Shown here: piece after piece, positions 41,659-50,617 of the stretch | How the letters are laid out: each line of letters begins with the position of its first letter | How positions within the stretch are numbered: the stretch's first letter is position 1 | Source of the DNA: Sphingomonas sp. KR3-1 | Lineage (GTDB): Bacteria > Pseudomonadota > Alphaproteobacteria > Sphingomonadales > Sphingomonadaceae | Reading direction: 5' to 3' | Length of the DNA stretch: 64,000 nucleotides | Assembly (NCBI RefSeq): GCF_040049295.1 | Contig: NZ_JBDZDQ010000001.1 | Span: 310,001 to 374,000 of the forward strand | Translations under genes and position numbers: made by a program | The notes under the pieces: model-generated | Database searches by the model: none | Told to the model about the DNA's origin: nothing | The model's input: the letters and a program-made list of their open reading frames with translations, nothing else

Positions 41659-42813
41659 ATGAAGCCCACCGACCTCCGCGTCGCGCTGTTCAGCGGCAAC
41701 TACAACTATGTCCGCGACGGCGCGAACCAGGCGCTCAACCTGCTCGTCCGCTATCTGCTCGATCACGGGGTGCAGGTCCGCGTCTATTCGCCGACCACCG
41801 ACACGCCCGCCTTTCCGCCAGCGGGCGACCTGGTGAGCGTGCCGTCCTGGCCGGTGCCGGGCGGCCGCGACGAATACAAGTTCGCCAAGGGCATCAAGGC
41901 AGTGCTGCCCGATCTCGAGGCGTTCGCGCCGAACATCGTCCATGTCTCGGCGCCCGAAATCCTGTGCCACCGCGCCGTCACCTGGGCGCGCAAGAACAAC
42001 ATCGCCACGGTCGGCTCGGTCCACACCCGCTTCGAGACCTATCCCGCCTATTACCATATCGGCTTCGTCACCCCGCTGCTGATCCGCCTGCTCACCCGCT
42101 TCTACAACCGGATCGACACGCTGCTCCCCACCGGGCGTGGGATGGAGGAGTTGCTGCGCAGCTGGGGCGTCACGCCGCCGATGCGCACCTGGTCGCGCGG
42201 CGTGAACCATGCGCGGTTCAACCCCGAGCAGCGCAGCCTGGAATGGCGCCGCGGCCTGGGCATCCAGGACGACGAAGTCGCAGTGACCTTTCTCGGCCGG
42301 CTGGTGCTGGAAAAGGGCCTCGACATCTTCGCGGAGGTGGTCGCCGAGCTGGAGCGCCGCGGCGTGAAGCACCGCGTGCTGGTGATCGGCAAGGGGCCGG
42401 CGCAGGAATGGTTCGCCGAGCGCGTGCCCGATGCGGTGTTTGCCGGCTTCCAGTCGGGCGACAATCTCGGCCGCGCGGTCGCCTCGATGGACGTGTTCTT
42501 CAATCCCTCACTGACCGAGAGCTTCGGCAACGTCACGCTGGAGGCGATGGCCGCCGGCGTCGCGGTGGTCGCCGCCAATGCCGTCGGCCCGGTCGGCATG
42601 GTCGAGGAGAATGTCAGCGGCGTGCTGGTCGAGCCCGGCAAGGGAGCGGTCGGCCGCTATGCCGATGCGATCCAGCATTATTGCGAGGATCACGAAGCGC
42701 GGAAGGCCGCCGGCGCGGCCGGGCACCGGCTCGCCAGCGCCTATGTGTGGGACGCGATCAACCAGAAGGTGATCGACGCCTATCTCGAGACGATCGAGCG
42801 GCGCGCCGGATAA
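41659..42813 (+). CDS. Glycosyltransferase family 1/4 (GT-B, mannosyltransferase-like)
   Basis: This 384-residue GT-B enzyme has an N-terminal acceptor domain (VALFSGNYNYVRDGANQALN) and a C-terminal donor domain with FLGRLVLEKGLDIFAEVV and the E-x7-E motif in NPSLTESFGNVTLEAMAAG. It resembles GDP-mannose-dependent alpha-mannosyltransferases of glycolipid synthesis. The acceptor is unknown. The divergent DUF2945 start is 66 bp away. Confidence 0.9.
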   Translation: MKPTDLRVALFSGNYNYVRDGANQALNLLVRYLLDHGVQVRVYSPTTDTPAFPPAGDLVSVPSWPVPGGRDEYKFAKGIKAVLPDLEAFAPNIVHVSAPEILCHRAVTWARKNNIATVGSVHTRFETYPAYYHIGFVTPLLIRLLTRFYNRIDTLLPTGRGMEELLRSWGVTPPMRTWSRGVNHARFNPEQRSLEWRRGLGIQDDEVAVTFLGRLVLEKGLDIFAEVVAELERRGVKHRVLVIGKGPAQEWFAERVPDAVFAGFQSGDNLGRAVASMDVFFNPSLTESFGNVTLEAMAAGVAVVAANAVGPVGMVEENVSGVLVEPGKGAVGRYADAIQHYCEDHEARKAAGAAGHRLASAYVWDAINQKVIDAYLETIERRAG

Positions 42814-42887
42814 GCGCTTTGCGAGGGCCGCCACGAGTGCAATGATCGCATCGTTTCGCAGCGCGACTGTCTCGAAGGACCCTTGCT

Positions 42888-44039
42888 TTGATCTCGCATT
42901 TGGCGGTCGCCGGCTATCGTTCGCTGCGCAGCGTCACGATCGATCTCGGGCAGTTGACGCTCGTCACCGGCGCAAACGGAAGCGGCAAGTCTAGCCTCTA
43001 TCGCTCGCTCCGCCTGCTCGCCGACACCGCGCAAGGCCGACTGATCGGCTCGCTCGCGGCGGAAGGCGGGCTGTCGTCGGCGCTGTGGGCCGGACCCGAG
43101 AAATTCAGCCGCGAGATGCTGCGCGGCACTCAACCCGTGCAGGGTACCGTCCGATCGGGCCCCGTAAGCCTGAAACTCGGCTTCTCGGGCACGGACTTCG
43201 GCTATGCGATCGATCTCGGGCTGCCCGACCCGACGCATGCGTTCAGCCGCGATCCCGAGATCAAGGTCGAGACGATGTGGACGGGCCCACTGCTCGATCG
43301 GAGCAATGCCTTTGCCGAGCGACGCGGCCCGGCGGTGCGCTTGCGTACGGCCGCCAACGGTGAATGGCGCCGCGCGATGGACGGCCTGCTGCCCTTCGAT
43401 TCGATGGTCACCCACTGCGCCGATTCGGTCGACGGCCTCGAACTGCTGCTGATGCGCGAGCGGATGCGCAACTGGCGGTTCTACGACAATCTGCGCACCG
43501 ACATCGATGCCCCTGCACGCCGCCCGCAGGTGATGACCTATACGCCGGTGCTCGGCAGCGATGGTGCCGATCTCGCCGCCGCCATCGCCACGATCCTTGC
43601 AATCGGCGACGCCCAGGCGCTGGAGGAGGCCGTGGACGACGCCTTTCCCGGCTCGCACGTCCGCGTCGATGGCGGCGATTACGGCATGGTCGAGATGCGC
43701 CAGCCCGGCCTGCTCCGGCCGCTTGGCGCCAAGGAATTGTCCGACGGCACCTTGCGCTACCTGCTGCTCATCGCCGCGCTGCTCTCCCCGCGCCCTCCGG
43801 AGATCATGATCCTCAACGAGCCCGAAGTGAGCCTGCACCCTTCGCTGCTCGACGCGCTGGCACGGCTGCTGATCGAAGCGTCCCGCCGCTGCCAGATCGT
43901 GCTGGTGTCGCACAGCGAGCGGCTGATCGATTGCCTGCGCCAGGAGCGAGGCGTGCGCAACGTCACGCTGGCCAAGCAGCTTGGCGAAACCCAGGCCGAA
44001 GCGGACGAAGCCCCGCGCTGGAACTGGCCGACGCGCTAG
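42888..44039 (+). CDS. AAA family ATPase (SMC/OLD-like, PF13304 type)
   Basis: This 383-residue protein has Walker A at residues 29-36 (GANGSGKSS), Walker B IMILNEPEVSLHPSL and a following sensor region QIVLVSHSERLID. It resembles the ABC-type ATPase halves found in RecF/SMC/OLD proteins, without the TOPRIM nuclease domain of OLD. The start is a TTG at 42888 with AAGGA upstream. It stands alone, so a defence or DNA-repair role is only speculation. Confidence 0.85.
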   Translation: MISHLAVAGYRSLRSVTIDLGQLTLVTGANGSGKSSLYRSLRLLADTAQGRLIGSLAAEGGLSSALWAGPEKFSREMLRGTQPVQGTVRSGPVSLKLGFSGTDFGYAIDLGLPDPTHAFSRDPEIKVETMWTGPLLDRSNAFAERRGPAVRLRTAANGEWRRAMDGLLPFDSMVTHCADSVDGLELLLMRERMRNWRFYDNLRTDIDAPARRPQVMTYTPVLGSDGADLAAAIATILAIGDAQALEEAVDDAFPGSHVRVDGGDYGMVEMRQPGLLRPLGAKELSDGTLRYLLLIAALLSPRPPEIMILNEPEVSLHPSLLDALARLLIEASRRCQIVLVSHSERLIDCLRQERGVRNVTLAKQLGETQAEADEAPRWNWPTR

Positions 44040-44045
44040 CCCCGC

Positions 44046-44369
44046 TCATTTCCAGTCGTATTTCAGCCCCTCTTCGCGGAACGCGAAGCGGTCGATATGG
44101 CGCTCTACCGCGCCCTTCAGCCCTTCGAGCTGCTCGGTCGAGCTGGCGTCGATACGAATGTCGAGCCCGGTCTCGGCGACGTTGAGCGTCACCACCGCAT
44201 CCCCCGGATAATTGGCGCCGCGTGCATCCTTCGGGAAGATGATCGTGCCGTTCTCCGGCGTGAATTCGACCTGGAGGTTGTGCTCCCAGTGCTTGCACAG
44301 CTGCTGCAGGTAGCGGCTGGCGTGCTCGGTGGGGGCAAGCGTCTCGGCCGAAAGCGTGGTCATCGTCAT
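44046..44369 (-). CDS. DUF2218 domain protein
   Basis: This protein of about 107 residues matches DUF2218: HASRYLQQLCKHWEHNLQVE and the C-terminal HIDRFAFREEGLKYDW. Members are often near siderophore or iron genes and PadR regulators, as here. I chose the ATG at 44367-44369, preceded by GGAGA; nearby ATGs are alternatives. The PadR gene lies upstream on the same strand. Confidence 0.87.
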   Translation of the reverse strand: MTMTTLSAETLAPTEHASRYLQQLCKHWEHNLQVEFTPENGTIIFPKDARGANYPGDAVVTLNVAETGLDIRIDASSTEQLEGLKGAVERHIDRFAFREEGLKYDWK

Positions 44370-44438
44370 AGATTTGGTCTCCATCGGCGGCGGCACGATC
44401 CCGAGCCGCCGCCTTAGCATGTCGAGCCTGGGCAAGGC

Positions 44439-45035
44439 TCAGAGCCGTTCGATCTTCCGTGCCGCCTCGTCGAGAATCTCCGCGACGTTGTGCAGCACAT
44501 CGGCATCGACGCTTTCGCCCGCAAGGCGTTCCTGCAGCACGGTACGCAGATTGCCCATCGCCCGGCGGATCGGCCCGCCATCGGCGCGCTCCCGCACGCT
44601 GGCGAGCTGCTGGAGCCGCTCGAACAGCGCCGCCACTTCCTCGGCGCGCTCGGCAAGATGCGCGCTGCCGTCCGCGGTGATCGCGAACTGCTTCTTGGCG
44701 CCCTCACTCTTGGCCTCCTCGATCAAGCCCATGTCGTCGAGCATGGTCAGCGTGGGATAGACCACGCCCGGGCTCGGGGCATAGGCGCCGCCCGAACGCT
44801 CCTCGATCTCCTTGATCAGGTCATAGCCGTGACGCGGTTGCTCCTCGATCAGCTTGAGCAGGACCAGGCGGAGCTCGGTGCCGTCGAACATGCGGCGACG
44901 GCCGCCCCGCTCGCCATGCCCGAAGCCGCCGCGTCCGCGGCCGCCCATCGCCCACGCCATGACGAAGTCCGCTCCGCCAAAGCCGCCACGGCGGCCGAAA
45001 TGCATGCCCTTGGGGCCGCAATGATGATGTCGCAT
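44439..45035 (-). CDS. PadR family transcriptional regulator with His/Gly-rich N-terminus
   Basis: This 198-residue protein has a Gly/Arg/His-rich N-terminal extension (residues 1-48, beginning MRHHHCGPKG), a PadR winged-helix domain (LRLVLLKLIEEQPRHGYDLI, GVVYPTLTMLDDMGLIEE) and a C-terminal helical dimerisation part. The His/Cys start suggests metal binding. A strong ribosome-binding site (AGGAGATATT) precedes the ATG. It probably represses itself and the DUF2218 gene through the palindrome upstream. Confidence 0.9.
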   Translation of the reverse strand: MRHHHCGPKGMHFGRRGGFGGADFVMAWAMGGRGRGGFGHGERGGRRRMFDGTELRLVLLKLIEEQPRHGYDLIKEIEERSGGAYAPSPGVVYPTLTMLDDMGLIEEAKSEGAKKQFAITADGSAHLAERAEEVAALFERLQQLASVRERADGGPIRRAMGNLRTVLQERLAGESVDADVLHNVAEILDEAARKIERL

Positions 45036-45066
45036 AATATCTCCTGTACGACTCGTGATGCGAACA

Positions 45067-45078
45067 AGATATATCTTA
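45067..45078. promoter_or_regulatory. Palindromic operator candidate upstream of padR
   Basis: AAGATATATCTT is a perfect 12-bp palindrome 32 bp before the padR start. On the minus strand a TTGTCA (45089-45094) lies upstream as a possible -35, so the palindrome would overlap the -10. This is what autorepression by PadR would require. Binding is inferred. Confidence 0.5.
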
Positions 45079-45096
45079 AAAGGGTTTTGACAAGCC

Positions 45097-46263
45097 CTAG
45101 CGCGCCATCAAAATGCTGCGCACTCCCGAACGGAACAGCGGCAGCCTCGCGCCCAGCCGCAGCCCGGCGTGGCGCGTAATGCGCGCGACCGGGCGCTCGT
45201 CGGTGTAGAGCGTGACCAGCAAGTTGGTGCCGAGCCAGAGCGGACGCGCGACGGCGCGGTGGCCGCGCTCATAGGCGCGGATCACGGAGTCCTCGCCCGG
45301 ATCGCGGCCCTGGCGCAGTGCCTTGCCGATCTCCGCAGCGAGCAGCCCCTGCCCGCTCAGCCCCAGGTTGAAGCCATGCGCCGTCACCGGGTGCATGCCC
45401 ACCGCCGCGTCGCCGATCAGCGTCGTGCGGCGTGCGCCGAAATGCTTCGCCCAGGTCGTCGCCAGCGGATAGACGTGCCGCGAGCTCGCCACCTCCAACG
45501 GTCCGAGCAGGCCGGCCGAGCGCCGGGTCAGCTCGACGCCCAGTGCGGTATCGCAGAGCTTTGCCAGTCGCTCGATCTCACGCTCGGGCAGCGTCAGCAC
45601 CACCGAGGACATGCCGCCGTTCAGCGGCAGCAACGCGATCGTCTGGTCATGGCCGAACCATTCGGTGGCGACTTGGTCGTGCGGCTTGGGATGGGCGGCG
45701 CGGCAGACCAGCATCGCGCGGCCGAGCCGGTTCACCTCGGCCTCGATCCCGAGTGCCTCGCGCAACGGCGAGAAGCGCGAATCCGCCGCGACGAGCAGGC
45801 GCCCGCGCACCGTCTCGCCGGTCGACAGCTGCACTTCCGCAAAGCGCCGCTCGGTCCGCGCCGAAACAACGCTCGAGCCGCAGGCGAGCCGCAGCTCGGA
45901 CTGCTCCGCCACCTGCTCGAACAACGCGCGGCGGATCAGGTGGTTGGGCACCAACCAACCCAGCGCTTCGCCCGCCGGCCCCGGCTCGAAATCGAGCGCA
46001 AAGGCTGAGCGCCCGTTGCGCACCCGCGCGGCCCGTAGCGGCGAGACCCTGTCCTTCGGGATGCCTTGCCAAGCCCCTAACCGCTCTAGAATGGCGCGTG
46101 AGCCATGCGTCAGTGCGATCTCGCGCCCGTCATAGGAGGGGTCGGCCAGCGCCGCATAGGGCTGGCGCTCGACCAGGATCGCCTCCAGCCCCGTGCCGGC
46201 CAGCGACCGTGCAAAGGCCAGTCCCGCCGGCCCGCCACCCACGATGATGACGTCATAGTCCAT
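45097..46263 (-). CDS. ubiM: UbiM-like FAD-dependent ubiquinone hydroxylase
   Basis: This 388-residue flavoprotein has the FAD motif DVIIVGGGPAGLAFARSLAG at the start, the DG motif (VAADSRFSPLRE), and the GD motif LIGDAAVGMHPVTAHGFN. The segment SYDGREIALTHGSRAILERL matches UbiM, a broad hydroxylase that replaces UbiF/UbiH in some bacteria. It probably hydroxylates the ubiquinone ring. It is divergent from rarA. The ubiM symbol is a best match, not a certainty. Confidence 0.75.
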   Translation of the reverse strand: MDYDVIIVGGGPAGLAFARSLAGTGLEAILVERQPYAALADPSYDGREIALTHGSRAILERLGAWQGIPKDRVSPLRAARVRNGRSAFALDFEPGPAGEALGWLVPNHLIRRALFEQVAEQSELRLACGSSVVSARTERRFAEVQLSTGETVRGRLLVAADSRFSPLREALGIEAEVNRLGRAMLVCRAAHPKPHDQVATEWFGHDQTIALLPLNGGMSSVVLTLPEREIERLAKLCDTALGVELTRRSAGLLGPLEVASSRHVYPLATTWAKHFGARRTTLIGDAAVGMHPVTAHGFNLGLSGQGLLAAEIGKALRQGRDPGEDSVIRAYERGHRAVARPLWLGTNLLVTLYTDERPVARITRHAGLRLGARLPLFRSGVRSILMAR

Positions 46264-46369
46264 CCGCGCATCTCCTTTGCCCGCATGATGCACCGGGGGG
46301 CGCCCGCGCCAATTGCGTTTGGTCAAAACCTGGGATGCAGAAATCGTCCGCCGCGCCTATCTTGGCGGA

Positions 46370-47692
46370 ATGGCCGATCTTTTCGCCGCACAGGAACCAA
46401 GCTTCGCTCCCGACGCGCCGCCGCTCAATGGCCCGCTCGCCGATCGCCTGCGCCCGCAGCAGCTCGCCGATGTCGTGGGACAGGAGCATCTGACCGGACC
46501 CGAAGGCGCGATCGGGCGAATGGTCGCGGCGGGCAAGCTGAGCTCCATCATCCTCTGGGGTCCGCCCGGCACCGGCAAGACCACGATCGCCCGGCTGCTC
46601 GCCGATGCGGTGGGCCTGCGCTTCGTCGCGATCAGCGCGGTGTTCTCGGGCGTCGCCGACCTCAAGAAGGTGTTCGCCGAGGCCAAGGAATATGGCCGGC
46701 TCGGCCGCAAGACCTTGTTGTTCGTGGACGAGATCCACCGCTTCAACCGCGCCCAGCAGGATGGTTTCCTGCCCTATGTCGAGGACGGCACAGTGACGCT
46801 GGTTGGCGCCACCACCGAGAACCCGTCTTTCGAACTCAACGCCGCAGTGCTCAGCCGCGCCCAGGTGCTGATCCTCCACCGGCTCGACGCCGCCGCACTG
46901 ACCCGGCTGCTCGACCGCGCCGAGGCCGCCGAGGAACGCCCCCTGCCCCTCACGCCCGAGGCGCGCGACGCGCTGGTGGCGAGCGCCGACGGCGATGGCC
47001 GGTTCCTGCTCAATCAGGCCGAGACGCTGTTCGCCGTGCGCTTCGAGCAACCGCTCGATCCCGCCGGCCTTTCCGCCTTCCTCCAGCGCCGCGTCGCGGT
47101 CTATGACAAGGATCGCGAGGGGCATTACAACCTGATCTCTGCGCTCCACAAATCGGTGCGCGGCAGCGATCCCCAGGCCGCTCTCTACTATCTCGCGCGG
47201 ATGCTCACCGCGGGCGAGGAGCCGCTCTACGTGCTGCGCCGGCTGGTCCGCATGGCCGTGGAGGACATCGGCCTCGCCGATCCGAACGCGCTGGTTCAGT
47301 GTCTCGCGGCCAAGGATACCTATGAGTTCCTCGGCAGCCCCGAGGGTGAGCTGGCGATCGCCCAGGCCTGTCTCTACGTCGCCACCGCGCCCAAGTCGAA
47401 CGCGGCCTATATGGCCCAGAAAGCCGCCTGGCGTTCAGCGAAGGAAACCGGATCGCTGATGCCACCGCAGAACATCCTCAATGCGCCGACCAGGCTGATG
47501 AAGGACATCGGCTATGGCAAGGGCTACACCTACGACCACGATGCCGAGGGCGGCTTTTCCGGCGACGACTACTGGCCCGAGGAAATGACGCCGCAGACCT
47601 TCTATACCCCCACCGATCGCGGCCATGAAAAGCGCATTGCCGAGCGGCTGGCCTGGTGGAGCGAGATGCGGGAGAAACGGCGGGATGGATGA
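46370..47692 (+). CDS. rarA: Replication-associated recombination protein RarA (MgsA)
   Basis: This 440-residue AAA+ ATPase has LRPQQLADVVGQEHL, Walker A WGPPGTGKTTIARLLA, Walker B TLLFVDEIHRFNRAQQDG, sensor 1 GATTENPSFELN, and the C-terminal tetramerisation domain. RarA acts at stalled replication forks. It overlaps the downstream MmcQ/YjbR gene by 8 bp, so the two are translationally coupled. Confidence 0.96.
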   Translation: MADLFAAQEPSFAPDAPPLNGPLADRLRPQQLADVVGQEHLTGPEGAIGRMVAAGKLSSIILWGPPGTGKTTIARLLADAVGLRFVAISAVFSGVADLKKVFAEAKEYGRLGRKTLLFVDEIHRFNRAQQDGFLPYVEDGTVTLVGATTENPSFELNAAVLSRAQVLILHRLDAAALTRLLDRAEAAEERPLPLTPEARDALVASADGDGRFLLNQAETLFAVRFEQPLDPAGLSAFLQRRVAVYDKDREGHYNLISALHKSVRGSDPQAALYYLARMLTAGEEPLYVLRRLVRMAVEDIGLADPNALVQCLAAKDTYEFLGSPEGELAIAQACLYVATAPKSNAAYMAQKAAWRSAKETGSLMPPQNILNAPTRLMKDIGYGKGYTYDHDAEGGFSGDDYWPEEMTPQTFYTPTDRGHEKRIAERLAWWSEMREKRRDG

Positions 47693-48032
47693 TTGGGACG
47701 ATGCCATCGCCTATGCCCGCACGCTGCCCGATGTGGTGATGGAAAGCTGGTGGGGCACACCCTGCCCCAAGATCAACGGCAAGGGCCTGATGTCCCCGGG
47801 CCGCGAGAAGGGCAGCTTCGCCCTCCTGGTCACCAATCCCGAGAAGGAGATCCTGTTCGAGACCGATCCGGAGACCTTCTGGCAGACCGATCACTACGCC
47901 AACTATCCGATGCTGCTGGTCCGCTACGGCACCGGCAGCCGCGAGCGGATCGAACTCTACATCCAGCGCGCCTGGTGGGACCGCGCCAAGAAGCCCCAGC
48001 GCATCGCCGCGGGGATGGCGGAGCGGCCCTGA
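47685..48032 (+). CDS. MmcQ/YjbR family DNA-binding-like protein
   Basis: This 115-residue protein has the MmcQ/YjbR (CyaY-like fold) sequence: DAIAYARTLPDVVMESWWGT and ILFETDPETFWQTDHYAN. The family is often called DNA-binding from structural resemblance only. It starts inside the 3' end of rarA, and its stop overlaps the start of the next gene in CTGA. Confidence 0.88.
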   Translation: MDDWDDAIAYARTLPDVVMESWWGTPCPKINGKGLMSPGREKGSFALLVTNPEKEILFETDPETFWQTDHYANYPMLLVRYGTGSRERIELYIQRAWWDRAKKPQRIAAGMAERP

Positions 48033-48889
48033 GCTTCACCGACTTCATCGCCATCGACTGGTCCGGCCAGGCAGTCGAGCGCCCCAAGGGCCTCGCCGTC
48101 GCTCGGGCCGTGCGCGGAACAGCAGCGCCCGAACTTGTCGAGCGCAACTGGTCGCGCCAGGACATTGCCGACTGGCTCGCCGAACTGGCGGACAGCGGCA
48201 CGCGCGCGCTGATCGGCCTCGATCTGTCCCCGGCCTTCCCGATGGCCGATGAAGGCAGTTATTTCCCCGGCTGGGAATTCTCCCCGCCCGACGGGCCAGC
48301 GCTATGGAAGCTGGTGGAAGAACTCTCCGCCGACGACCCGCACCTTGCCGCCACCAGCTTCGTCAACCACCCGCAAGCCCGCCGCCATTTCCGCCAGAGG
48401 GAAGATTGCGGCGACCTGTTCCCGCCCGGCCGCGGCCGCTTCCGCGTGTGCGAGCATGGCCAGGAAGCGATGCGCCTCTCGCCATACAGCTGCTTCAACC
48501 TGATTGGCGCCAGCCAAGTCGGCAAGTCGAGCCTAACCGGCATGCGCGTGCTGTATCGGCTACGCGGAAAGCTGCCGCTCTGGCCATTCGACCCTCTGCC
48601 CGAAGCCGGCCCGGTGCTGGTCGAGATCTACACCGCGCTCGCCGCGCGCAGCGCCGGCATGCGCAAGGGCATCTCCAAGATCCGCGACGCGGCTACGCTG
48701 GACGTCATGCTCGCCGCATTCGGCTCGGAGCCACACGCCCCGCTCGCCCGCTATGACGATCACGCCACCGACGCGATGCTCAGCGCCGCCTGGCTACGGG
48801 CAGTCGCGGACGATCGCGCGCTCTGGACCCCGGAAGGCCTCACTCCCGAGCTAGCCCACACCGAAGGCTGGACCTTCGGGGTACGCTAG
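48029..48889 (+). CDS. Hypothetical protein, DUF429-like RNase H fold, probable CTG start
   Basis: This protein of about 286 residues begins in frame with SFTDFIAIDWSGQ, an RNase H-fold acidic first strand, and ends with ARYDDHATDAMLSAAWLR, the acidic helix typical of DUF429-like proteins. No ATG, GTG or TTG lies before the conserved start. A CTG at 48029-48031 overlaps the upstream stop (CTGA) and has GGAG upstream, so it is the likely initiator. The first conventional start would remove the conserved N-terminus. It is convergent with the DsbA-family gene, with a 4-bp overlap. Confidence 0.65.
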   Translation: MSFTDFIAIDWSGQAVERPKGLAVARAVRGTAAPELVERNWSRQDIADWLAELADSGTRALIGLDLSPAFPMADEGSYFPGWEFSPPDGPALWKLVEELSADDPHLAATSFVNHPQARRHFRQREDCGDLFPPGRGRFRVCEHGQEAMRLSPYSCFNLIGASQVGKSSLTGMRVLYRLRGKLPLWPFDPLPEAGPVLVEIYTALAARSAGMRKGISKIRDAATLDVMLAAFGSEPHAPLARYDDHATDAMLSAAWLRAVADDRALWTPEGLTPELAHTEGWTFGVR

Positions 48890-49536
48890 GCCAGCTGCGC
48901 CGCGATCTCGCGCAGTGCCTGCTCGAAGGCCTCGGGCGGCTGGCCGCCGGAGATCAGCCATTTGTCCTCGATCACGATCGCCGGCACCGAACTGATCCCC
49001 CGGCTCTGCCAGAGCTGCTCGGCCGCACGGACTTCCTCTGCGTAGCGGCCCGAGACGAGTATCTCGCGCGCCGCCGCCCCCTCCAACCCCGCCTTTTCCG
49101 CGGCGGCGACGAGCACGTCATGGTTCGACGGGTCCTGCTGGTCGGTGAAATAGGCGGTGAACAGCGCATGCTTGAGCGCCGCCTGCTTGCCCTCGATCTC
49201 TGCCCAGTGCAGCAGCCGGTGCGCATCGAAGGTGTTGTAGATGCGGCTGTCCGCCGTGCCGTTCATCGCGAAGCCGAGCGCGGCGGCGCGGTCGCGGATC
49301 ATCTGGCGGTTGGCGGCGGACTGTTCGGGCGTCGAGCCGTATTTCTTCGCGATATGCTCGCCGATATTCTCGCCCTCGGGCGCCATTTGCGGGTTGAGCT
49401 CGAAGGGCTGGAAGGTGATCCGCGCGTCGACAGCGCCCTCGGCCCGTGCCAGCGCTTCCTCGAGCCCGCGCAGCCCGATGATGCACCAGGGGCAGGAAAC
49501 GTCGGAGACGAAATCGATCTTCAGCGGGCGGGGCAT
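48886..49536 (-). CDS. DsbA family oxidoreductase (FrnE-like)
   Basis: This 216-residue protein has a thioredoxin fold with CPWC near residues 15-18 (DFVSDVSCPWCIIGL) and a long helical insert. The SSVPAIVIEDKWLISGGQPP segment carries the cis-Pro. There is no signal peptide, so it is cytoplasmic, like FrnE/2-hydroxychromene isomerase-type members. It is a thiol-disulfide oxidoreductase; substrates are unknown. Confidence 0.9.
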   Translation of the reverse strand: MPRPLKIDFVSDVSCPWCIIGLRGLEEALARAEGAVDARITFQPFELNPQMAPEGENIGEHIAKKYGSTPEQSAANRQMIRDRAAALGFAMNGTADSRIYNTFDAHRLLHWAEIEGKQAALKHALFTAYFTDQQDPSNHDVLVAAAEKAGLEGAAAREILVSGRYAEEVRAAEQLWQSRGISSVPAIVIEDKWLISGGQPPEAFEQALREIAAQLA

Positions 49537-49638
49537 TGGCGGATCCTCATCGCGGGTTCGCGCCTCATATGTGGTGCCTCAGCCTCTATGCCAACGCCCT
49601 TGACCCTCACGGGCAAACCGATCACAGCCGCATCCGAC

Positions 49639-49714
49639 GCCGGGTTAGCTCAGCTGGTAGAGCAGCGGTTTTGTAAACCGAAGGTCGCGGGTTCGATCCC
49701 TGCACTCGGCACCA
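49639..49714 (+). tRNA. tRNA-Thr (TGT anticodon)
   Basis: The sequence folds into a cloverleaf: acceptor GCCGGGT with ACTCGGC, D-arm GCTC...GAGC, anticodon loop TTTGTAA with anticodon TGT, and T-arm with GGGTTCGATCC. The discriminator A and an encoded CCA end it at 49714. It decodes ACA and, by wobble, other Thr codons. Confidence 0.96.
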
Positions 49715-49750
49715 TGCCGCCCAGTAGCTCGGGCTCCCCTTCCAGCCAGG

Positions 49751-50617
49751 TTATGGTTCCTGTGCAAGCAGCGAGACAAGGTCCGTCGTCGCGAGCGAAT
49801 CCGCGGTCCATGTCCTGAAGTCCTCGATCAGCAGGGGCGTCGCGCGCACGCGCGTCGCCGGGCCGATCTCCACATAGCCCGAGGCTTCCGCACCGCGCAG
49901 CATGCCGCGGACATGCACCCGCGTCGTCGCGCTGCGCTCCGCGGCGAGCGAATAGAAGCCGGGTTCGGTCCAGCCGTCCGGCGCATCGCGCGCGGACTGG
50001 AGCAACGTGGCCAAGATGCGCGCGCCGCCAGCCTGATACAGGAAGGAGTCCACCGGGGGGTGCATCACCATCGTCTTCCGTGCCATTCCGAGCGTGCGGA
50101 GCGAAGCGCGGCGATAGCCGCGATGATAGCCCGGATCGCGCGCGATCGCTTCCTGCAGGCGCCGCTCCTCCGGCATCAGCAGCGCAAGCGGGGCATGAAA
50201 CACCGAGACCCATTCGCGGTCGATCGCCAGCATCGCCTCGGTGGGGCGCAGACGATGCCGGCGGCGATCCTCCGCCATGGGGGTCTCGACCAGGTGGCCA
50301 TCGGCGCGCATCTCTTCGACATAGCGCCGTACCCGGCGGTCCGGACCGATCGCCATGATCGCGGCCAGCTCGACCAGCCGGGCCACCGTCAGCCAGGTCT
50401 CTGGATCCTCCTCGCGCTCGCCCGCCGCGATGCAGATCGCCAGCATGAAGGTGACCGCGCGCTTGTACTCCGACAGCTCGCGGATCAGCCGCCGGTCCTC
50501 GCCGTAGAGCGTGGCGAGGCCATCGATCAGACTGGACACGGCGGCGTCGAACCGGGGGTGCCGCAGCAACTCTTCGGCGGACGCATAAGGGGGCAGCGGC
50601 GGAGGTTGCGAGGCCAT
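49751..50617 (-). CDS. Probable winged-helix regulatory protein
   Basis: This 288-residue protein has two stretches that look like MarR-type winged helices: LARLVELAAIMAIGPDRRVR-like with a VETPMAEDRRRHRLRPTE wing near residues 80-125, and VHVRGMLRGAEASGYVEIGP near 235-255. I recognise no named family. It is divergent from the giant autotransporter gene across a 295-bp gap holding a palindrome, so it may regulate it. This role is inferred from position. Confidence 0.6.
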   Translation of the reverse strand: MASQPPPLPPYASAEELLRHPRFDAAVSSLIDGLATLYGEDRRLIRELSEYKRAVTFMLAICIAAGEREEDPETWLTVARLVELAAIMAIGPDRRVRRYVEEMRADGHLVETPMAEDRRRHRLRPTEAMLAIDREWVSVFHAPLALLMPEERRLQEAIARDPGYHRGYRRASLRTLGMARKTMVMHPPVDSFLYQAGGARILATLLQSARDAPDGWTEPGFYSLAAERSATTRVHVRGMLRGAEASGYVEIGPATRVRATPLLIEDFRTWTADSLATTDLVSLLAQEP

